Below are positions 6,658-10,780 of a stretch of 10,780 nt of DNA, one piece after another. The position numbers were made by a program, and so were the translations under genes. The notes under the pieces were generated by a model, which worked only from the letters and a program-made list of their open reading frames with translations, searched no databases and had not been told where the DNA came from. The first letter of the stretch is position 1. Each line of letters starts with the position of its first letter. This DNA is from CAYNSX01 sp964400165 (GTDB lineage: Bacteria > Armatimonadota > Hebobacteria > CAYNSX01), in NCBI GenBank assembly GCA_964400165.1, contig CAYNSX010000054.1, positions 1 to 10,780 of the forward strand. Direction: 5' to 3'.

Positions 6658-8223
6658 TCAGACGGTGCGCGGGCTGCCTTCGTGGATCGCGTGCTCGCGC
6701 CTTCGGCGAGTGTGACGCAACAAGAGCGCGACAATTGCAAGTGAGCCCAGGCTCGCCAGACCTATACAGTATGCAAGGGAGATCGAGACCCCTCCGCGCC
6801 TCAATGGGGACTCTCCAAAATCCATTTCAAGAGAAAACACATCCCCTGTTTTTGCATCCAGCCCCACCCGGGCGAAACCAGCCCCGAAGTTATCTTTGTT
6901 CTCTTCCCGTCGCAAAGTAACAACCCACGCGCCAGAACCAGGCTTTCCCCCTGGAATGGATTCAATTGCAGCACTTGCCACTTTGAAGGGCTCTGCCGAC
7001 TTTCCTGTGGACGCGAGGACGCCTTGTGCAATTGCGCGTGCTTGAGATTCATCTATGCGTTTGCTCACTGGCACTTCGCGTGCATGTTCCGCGAGCGACT
7101 CAGAATAGTAGCCCACCACTTCCCCCAACGCGAGCCAGTCCTCCGGACGGATGACCACCCTGACGACCACTTCGTCTTCATTTTCGAAATGAACTCGCCA
7201 ACATTCCTGACAGTGTGCTGAACCAGGCGTCACGATGGGATTGTCACCAAATTCAGCTCGGCCATGCCGTGTGAGGAAGGACCTGGCAGTTTCGACCGCG
7301 ATGTCGCTCGGAGGCGGGACCACTATACCTGGTCGATCATTGCTTCCCCGAGGGCCTGGAGGAAGTGCCGCTAAGGGAGAAGGAGGGGATGAGACTCGAA
7401 GTGCTTGGTCTCCGCCCAAGACCTCCCCTGTTGCAGCATCCACGAAAACAATCTGTTCCACCATATCGATTACCCACGCCAGTCGTGACGAACTGACATC
7501 AGCAGTCGCGCCCCACATGTCATTCGGCGTCACAATCCTGAGATTCGAAACTGCGTTCGCGGGCGTCATCCCTAACCCCGCCTGCACTGTCTGCTGGGCG
7601 ATTTTCTCCGCATCGCTCTGCACAACCATGACTTGGAGTGAGACTGGTATCGCAGTATCAATTCGCAGATTGAACGCGAACGGCACTCCGGAATCTGCTT
7701 CCACAAAGACTCTGGCAAAATCGGAGTGGAAGGGAATCCCTCTGTAGCGGCGCTCCCACTCTATGTCCCAGTATCCAACATTTGGTTCCTGCCCTGGGGG
7801 AGAATCAAACCTGCATCCTCTGACAATAAACTCTTCCGGCGTGCCTCCAGAAGCTGTCAGAACCTCTAATGCAGTCTCGAGCGCCTCGGCACCTGTGATG
7901 CGAACCTTCGCGGGGACAGTGAGGGCAGTCTGTTGCCACCGCGGAGAGATATACCTCATTATTCGTCCGTCTGTGGGCCGAACCTGCACTTCTTCGCCGG
8001 ACTCGAAGCTCACTTCCAAGCAATCCGCGCACTTCCTCCTGGGGCCAGCCGGAACGGGCTGGACAGAATTCCGCATATCTGTGGGTGAGACTTGGATTGC
8101 CAAAAGGAAATCAAGAGCACGCTGTCTCGCGATGTCAGCAGGATCCGGCGCAGCCCCGAGCGAAAGCATGATCCCGAACGGAAGAAACAGGCGATGCCAC
8201 GTACAGGACTTAAGTCGAATCAT
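6658..8223 (-). CDS. Membrane-anchored protein with repeated PepSY-like modules
   Basis: Predicted type I membrane protein of 521 residues; no confident family match. It has an N-terminal signal peptide (about 1-24), an extracytoplasmic region, one C-terminal transmembrane span (about 482-502) and an Arg-rich tail (RHTRRRREH). Residues 28-190 and 306-470 look like diverged copies: each starts DIA plus a helix, then a CxxC followed by a strand (Cys65/Cys68 in KCADCLEVSF; Cys338/Cys341 in HCQECWRVHF), and ends with FARV plus an acidic turn (FARVFVEADSGVPF versus FARVGLDAKTGDVF). A middle unit (about 197-272) ends in VFVDAATGEVLGG, typical of PepSY/YcdB-type repeats. A Pro-rich linker lies at about 277-305. 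The ATG at 8223 is chosen (TGATG overlap with the upstream stop); GGGGGAG is 10 nt upstream, and a GTG at 8226 is an alternative with 7-nt spacing. PepSY domains often inhibit or chaperone secreted peptidases, which fits the neighbour but is unproven. Confidence 0.72.
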   Translation of the reverse strand: MIRLKSCTWHRLFLPFGIMLSLGAAPDPADIARQRALDFLLAIQVSPTDMRNSVQPVPAGPRRKCADCLEVSFESGEEVQVRPTDGRIMRYISPRWQQTALTVPAKVRITGAEALETALEVLTASGGTPEEFIVRGCRFDSPPGQEPNVGYWDIEWERRYRGIPFHSDFARVFVEADSGVPFAFNLRIDTAIPVSLQVMVVQSDAEKIAQQTVQAGLGMTPANAVSNLRIVTPNDMWGATADVSSSRLAWVIDMVEQIVFVDAATGEVLGGDQALRVSSPPSPLAALPPGPRGSNDRPGIVVPPPSDIAVETARSFLTRHGRAEFGDNPIVTPGSAHCQECWRVHFENEDEVVVRVVIRPEDWLALGEVVGYYSESLAEHAREVPVSKRIDESQARAIAQGVLASTGKSAEPFKVASAAIESIPGGKPGSGAWVVTLRREENKDNFGAGFARVGLDAKTGDVFSLEMDFGESPLRRGGVSISLAYCIGLASLGSLAIVALLLRHTRRRREHAIHEGSPRTV

Positions 8224-9317
8224 CACGGTGATACTCCCCCATAACACTTATTCGGGCCTGATCCGAGATACACCGACACGAGTTGGAATTGATAGGCGCC
8301 ATAGTAGTAGGGAGTCTGAGACTGTGGAATCTCAAGCTTCGCGTCATTGAATGCCCCAAACAGAGACCAACCTGATCCAAGTCGATCCCACAGCGTCGTA
8401 GAGAATGGTGCCGAAGAAACCGCATACATTAGCCCAATCCAACCAACGAACGCCCTATCAGCCGGCTGCGCTCCAGCTTGAGAACCGACTTGAAATGCGA
8501 CTGCGAGTGCGTCAGACTCGGCCGTATGGCACCCGTCGATGAACGCAAAGTTGTAAGGAGGAATGCCTGGATACACGTTTTCCTTCAGCGCAACCCTTGA
8601 AGAGATATCGCTGCTCCAAATTATCTGTCCCGGGCACGGGTTTAGACCACCTGGGCAGAATGAGTCCGAAAAGATGCCAACATTGGCGTGTGTGCGGATG
8701 TAGAAAACTGTATTAGCCTGGATATTGTCCAAGATTTGTTGGCGGTTGTAGTAGAGCAAGAGGTTGGTCGAGTGTTTCGCAGAGTCAAGAATCCCTTTCG
8801 CGTGATAGATTGGTTCTTCAGTCCCGAAGTACCAATTCCCGGCAGCGAACGCCTTGTTGTAGACGGTGGTGAATTGCCCTTCATCCAAACCCACGACATT
8901 TCCCTGACAGGGAACGCCGTCGGCGTACACATACACATCCGTCCCATCAGCAAAGTAGTTCGAGGCAAACCCCATCCCTCTCCACAAGGTGCCCTGGTAC
9001 CCGATGTTGCAGCTATAGGGCCGTGCGCATGTGAAGGGACCGACATGAATCGCGATGCTGGACAGCCCGCTGTTCACATTCGAATGTGCCTCTGCCCATG
9101 CATCGGTGCCGCTGGAATAGTAACTGGTTGTCGACCAGATGCTGACCTCATTTATCCCAGCCGCCGGTCGCAGCGAAGTGCCGAGGAGGACGAAAATCGG
9201 AAATCCTAGGCGAAATGCTCTGAGCAGCTGACTCCGGAGGCGGCCGCGTCGCTCATCATCGATTCCCCCCCGACCGTCATTGTTCTCTTGCGCTGCCAAC
9301 TGATCGCCTTGTGTCAT
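8223..9317 (-). CDS. Secreted caspase-fold (clan CD, C25/CHAT-like) putative cysteine peptidase
   Basis: Secreted protein of 364 residues whose family I cannot name with certainty. A charged 33-residue N-terminal region precedes a hydrophobic signal segment (FRLGFPIFVLLGTSLRPAAG, about 35-54). In the C-terminal half, ILDNIQANTVFYIRTHANVG puts His210 after a hydrophobic strand, and NFAFIDGCHTAES puts Cys263 after the next one. RAFVGWIGLM and a WDRLGSGWSLFGAFNDA helix follow. This strand-His / strand-Cys / GW order is that of clan CD peptidases (caspase, gingipain C25, CHAT). Six further cysteines (97, 103, 137, 221, 228, 358) could form disulfides. The ATG at 9317 is supported by GGGAGG about 9 nt upstream and by a promoter at 9342-9370. 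An ATG at 9416 lies upstream of that promoter and has no ribosome site. The stop overlaps the PepSY-like start. GC is well below that of flanking genes. It could also be an inactive caspase-fold protein. Confidence 0.6.
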   Translation of the reverse strand: MTQGDQLAAQENNDGRGGIDDERRGRLRSQLLRAFRLGFPIFVLLGTSLRPAAGINEVSIWSTTSYYSSGTDAWAEAHSNVNSGLSSIAIHVGPFTCARPYSCNIGYQGTLWRGMGFASNYFADGTDVYVYADGVPCQGNVVGLDEGQFTTVYNKAFAAGNWYFGTEEPIYHAKGILDSAKHSTNLLLYYNRQQILDNIQANTVFYIRTHANVGIFSDSFCPGGLNPCPGQIIWSSDISSRVALKENVYPGIPPYNFAFIDGCHTAESDALAVAFQVGSQAGAQPADRAFVGWIGLMYAVSSAPFSTTLWDRLGSGWSLFGAFNDAKLEIPQSQTPYYYGAYQFQLVSVYLGSGPNKCYGGVSP

Positions 9318-9341
9318 TCCGGACACCCTCCCGGCCCGCTC

Positions 9342-9370
9342 ATTGTCTCCCTTGGGAACAGGACAGTCAA
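9342..9370 (-). promoter_or_regulatory. Sigma70-type promoter of the low-GC gene pair
   Basis: On the minus strand, TTGACT (9365-9370; 5/6 match) and GACAAT (9342-9347; 4/6 match) are separated by exactly 17 bp. Transcription would begin near 9335, about 18 nt before the ATG at 9317, leaving the GGGAGG ribosome site in the leader. This arrangement decides between the two possible starts of the downstream gene. Confidence 0.6.
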
Positions 9371-9434
9371 GAGAACGCTTGTCGATTCCGACTCTGGTAA
9401 ACGCTTCCCCAGGCATGCCAGACTGTGTCGGCGT

Positions 9435-9440
9435 TACAAT
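9435..9440 (+). promoter_or_regulatory. -10 element TACAAT close to the start codon at 9449
   Basis: TACAAT (5/6 match to consensus) ends 8 nt before the ATG of the NTF2-like gene, and there is no Shine-Dalgarno sequence in between. This suggests a leaderless transcript. No convincing -35 box is seen at the proper distance. Confidence 0.4.
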
Positions 9441-9448
9441 AGCAGACT

Positions 9449-9946
9449 ATGTCTCGCCGCTTTCAGATCGGAGCCGGGCTCGTCGCGCTCGCTGCGGGGA
9501 TGGTGTGGCTCGCCTGGGCGCTGTGGCCGCGGCCGAGCGCCGAAGACCAAATCAAGCGGGTCTTCGCCACCGTCGCCGACGCGCTGGCGGACGGGCGCTT
9601 CCGGCCGATCGCCGACGCCATCGACGATGCCTACAGCGACTCCATCGGCGACACCAAGCGCGACATCCTCGACCTGCTCCGCGCGCTGACGCCGCTCAAC
9701 CCCGAGGCCTATCACATCGAATACGATTCGATCCGCGTCATCTTCAGCGATGACGAGACCGCCCGCGCCGACATCGCCGCCAAACTCGTCATCAAGACCC
9801 GCAAGACCGACGCCACCATCCAGTCCATCCCCGGCACCGTCACCGTCCACCTGCATTTCTCGCGCGGGCGCTGGCGCATCATCCGAGCCGAGGGCTGGCA
9901 AACCGTCGCCGAGCGCGCCGGCGCCGGCCGCTTCGGCCCGAACTGA
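9449..9946 (+). CDS. Membrane-anchored NTF2/SnoaL-like small protein
   Basis: Protein of 165 residues with a basic N-terminus (MSRRF), one hydrophobic span (about 7-27, GAGLVALAAGMVWLAWALW) acting as a signal anchor, then a soluble domain. The domain has two N-terminal helices (about 31-80, with ALADGRFRPIADAIDDAY) and a beta-rich C-terminal half ending VTVHLHFSRGRWRIIRAEGW (131-150). This helix-then-sheet layout with a terminal strand-turn-WRI strand resembles NTF2/SnoaL/DUF4440-type folds, which bind small ligands or act as scaffolds. No catalytic residues can be assigned. The domain probably lies outside the membrane. No ribosome site precedes the ATG; the -10-like TACAAT suggests leaderless expression. 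The TPR gene starts 5 bp after its stop, so both likely share a transcript and perhaps a complex. The fold call is tentative; the gene itself is well supported by codon pattern and context. Confidence 0.68.
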   Translation: MSRRFQIGAGLVALAAGMVWLAWALWPRPSAEDQIKRVFATVADALADGRFRPIADAIDDAYSDSIGDTKRDILDLLRALTPLNPEAYHIEYDSIRVIFSDDETARADIAAKLVIKTRKTDATIQSIPGTVTVHLHFSRGRWRIIRAEGWQTVAERAGAGRFGPN

Positions 9947-9951
9947 CCCCG

Positions 9952-10780
9952 ATGGACCACGAACTCCACGACGAAGATGTGCTCCGCATCCAGGAACTCG
10001 AAGACCGGCAACGGCAACTCGAGTCCGACCGCGATTTGCGCGACCAGGAGGACGCCCTCGCCGCCGAAACCGCCTACCTCTCGATGCGCCTCGGCGATCG
10101 TTTCGCCCGGGCGGGCAACCTGCGCCGCGCTATCGCGCAGTACAAGCGCGCCGTGCAGATGGACGGCAAGACCGCGCTCTATCGCACGCGTCTCGGCGAC
10201 GCGTACTTGGCGAGTGAACAAATCGACGCCGCGCTCAAGCATTACGAAGTGGCCGCCCGCACCGACCCGACCTTCGCCGAGCCGCACGCGTCGCTCGGCG
10301 ACCTCTACCGCTCCGTCGGACGATTGAGCCAGGCCGTCGAGGCCTATGGCAACGCCGTGCTGCTGGCGCCGCACCGCGCGTATTACCAATACCTGCTCGG
10401 CCATGCCTGCCGGCTGAACGGGCAGTTCGGCGATGCCGACCGGCATGTGCGCCGCGCCGTCGAACTCGCGCCCGACGACGCGTTCTATCACTTCCGCCTC
10501 TCCGAACTGATGCTGCTCGACGGTCAGCTCGAGGATGCGCGCACCGAAATGGAGCAGGCCGTCGGCCTTGCCGGTTACGATGACTTCTACCGCGTCCGCC
10601 TCGCCGGCCTCTATATGGCGAGCGCGCAACCCGAAGCCGCCGTCGCGCAGCTGCGCGAGGCGCTCGAACTCCGCCCCGGCAACCGCATCTATCTGGCGCT
10701 GCTCGCCGCTGTGCTCGAGCGCCTTGGCCAGGGCCGCGCCGCCGACCAGTGCCGCCGCTGGGCGGGCACGCTCAACGAAT
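9952..10780 (+). CDS. Tetratricopeptide-repeat protein (partial, C-terminus beyond the right edge)
   Basis: The visible 276 residues begin with a highly charged, probably helical segment (1-40, rich in Glu, Asp, Arg and Gln), followed by seven tandem TPR units of exactly 34 residues: 41-74, 75-108, 109-142, 143-176, 177-210, 211-244 and 245 onward. Each carries the TPR pattern of a small or large hydrophobic at position 4, LG or similar at 7-8, Y or L at 11, A at 20 and a Pro near 32 (for example ASLGDLYRSVGRLSQAVEAY; AVELAPDD; ALELRPGN). TPR arrays are protein-binding scaffolds. No signal peptide is seen, so it is probably cytosolic, unless an enzymatic or membrane domain follows beyond the edge. 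The ATG at 9952 lacks a clear Shine-Dalgarno sequence and is 5 nt from the preceding stop, suggesting translational coupling. Partner and function are unknown. Confidence 0.9.
   Translation, partial: MDHELHDEDVLRIQELEDRQRQLESDRDLRDQEDALAAETAYLSMRLGDRFARAGNLRRAIAQYKRAVQMDGKTALYRTRLGDAYLASEQIDAALKHYEVAARTDPTFAEPHASLGDLYRSVGRLSQAVEAYGNAVLLAPHRAYYQYLLGHACRLNGQFGDADRHVRRAVELAPDDAFYHFRLSELMLLDGQLEDARTEMEQAVGLAGYDDFYRVRLAGLYMASAQPEAAVAQLREALELRPGNRIYLALLAAVLERLGQGRAADQCRRWAGTLNE

Noticed and set aside
7235..8350. Plus-strand open frames inside the low-GC island
   Set aside because: They are antisense to the PepSY-like gene, whose duplicated modules, signal peptide and membrane span show that the minus strand is coding.
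9317..9416. Upstream ATG at 9416 for the caspase-like gene
   Set aside because: It has no Shine-Dalgarno, lies upstream of the likely promoter at 9342-9370, and would add 33 polar residues before an already long signal-peptide n-region.
6640..9440. Insertion-sequence ends or attachment sites around the low-GC island
   Set aside because: I found no terminal inverted repeats, target-site duplication, tRNA gene or transposase/integrase at either border.
9712..10629. Minus-strand open frame opposite the TPR gene
   Set aside because: The plus strand encodes exact 34-residue TPR repeats; the minus frame is a low-complexity shadow.

Overview
This is a GC-rich bacterial window from an uncultured-type or poorly characterised lineage. 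Nine genes run leftward on the minus strand over nearly the whole window, and two run rightward at the right edge. The mix of a SpoIID/LytB-family enzyme, a YhaM-type OB-HD exonuclease, a short CobO and an orphan PTS-type EIIC, with some apparently leaderless start sites, would fit a phylum such as Armatimonadota or Chloroflexota. No rRNA or other phylogenetic marker is present, so this placement is a weak inference.

Reading along the minus strand from right to left: 9317-8223 encodes a secreted protein with a caspase-like His/Cys arrangement, and 8223-6658 encodes a membrane-anchored protein with repeated PepSY-like modules. These two genes overlap by one base (TGATG) and have visibly lower GC than everything around them. 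Next come cobO (6610-6050) and a sugar-PTS EIIC-like permease (6053-4743), which overlap by 4 bp. A 115-bp gap with two strong, mutually exclusive hairpins follows. The last block is a tightly packed run: cyclophilin lipoprotein (4627-3905), SpoIID/LytB protein (3904-2627), OB-HD exonuclease (2582-1569), RecB-like PD-(D/E)XK nuclease (1594-839) and a HisC-like aminotransferase (802 to the left edge, partial).

On the plus strand, a small membrane-anchored NTF2-like protein (9449-9946) is followed after 5 bp by a TPR protein (9952 to the right edge, partial) with seven exactly phased 34-residue repeats.

The cyclophilin, SpoIID, exonuclease, nuclease and HisC genes form a housekeeping-like operon of mixed function: envelope folding and peptidoglycan, nucleic-acid processing, and amino-acid metabolism. 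The most unusual part is the low-GC pair at 6658-9317. It has its own recognisable promoter and looks like a recently acquired module, perhaps a secreted protease with a membrane-bound PepSY-type partner. The functional link between its two proteins is a hypothesis. No tRNA, rRNA, CRISPR array, transposase or attachment site was seen. No gene-free stretch exceeds about 130 bases.
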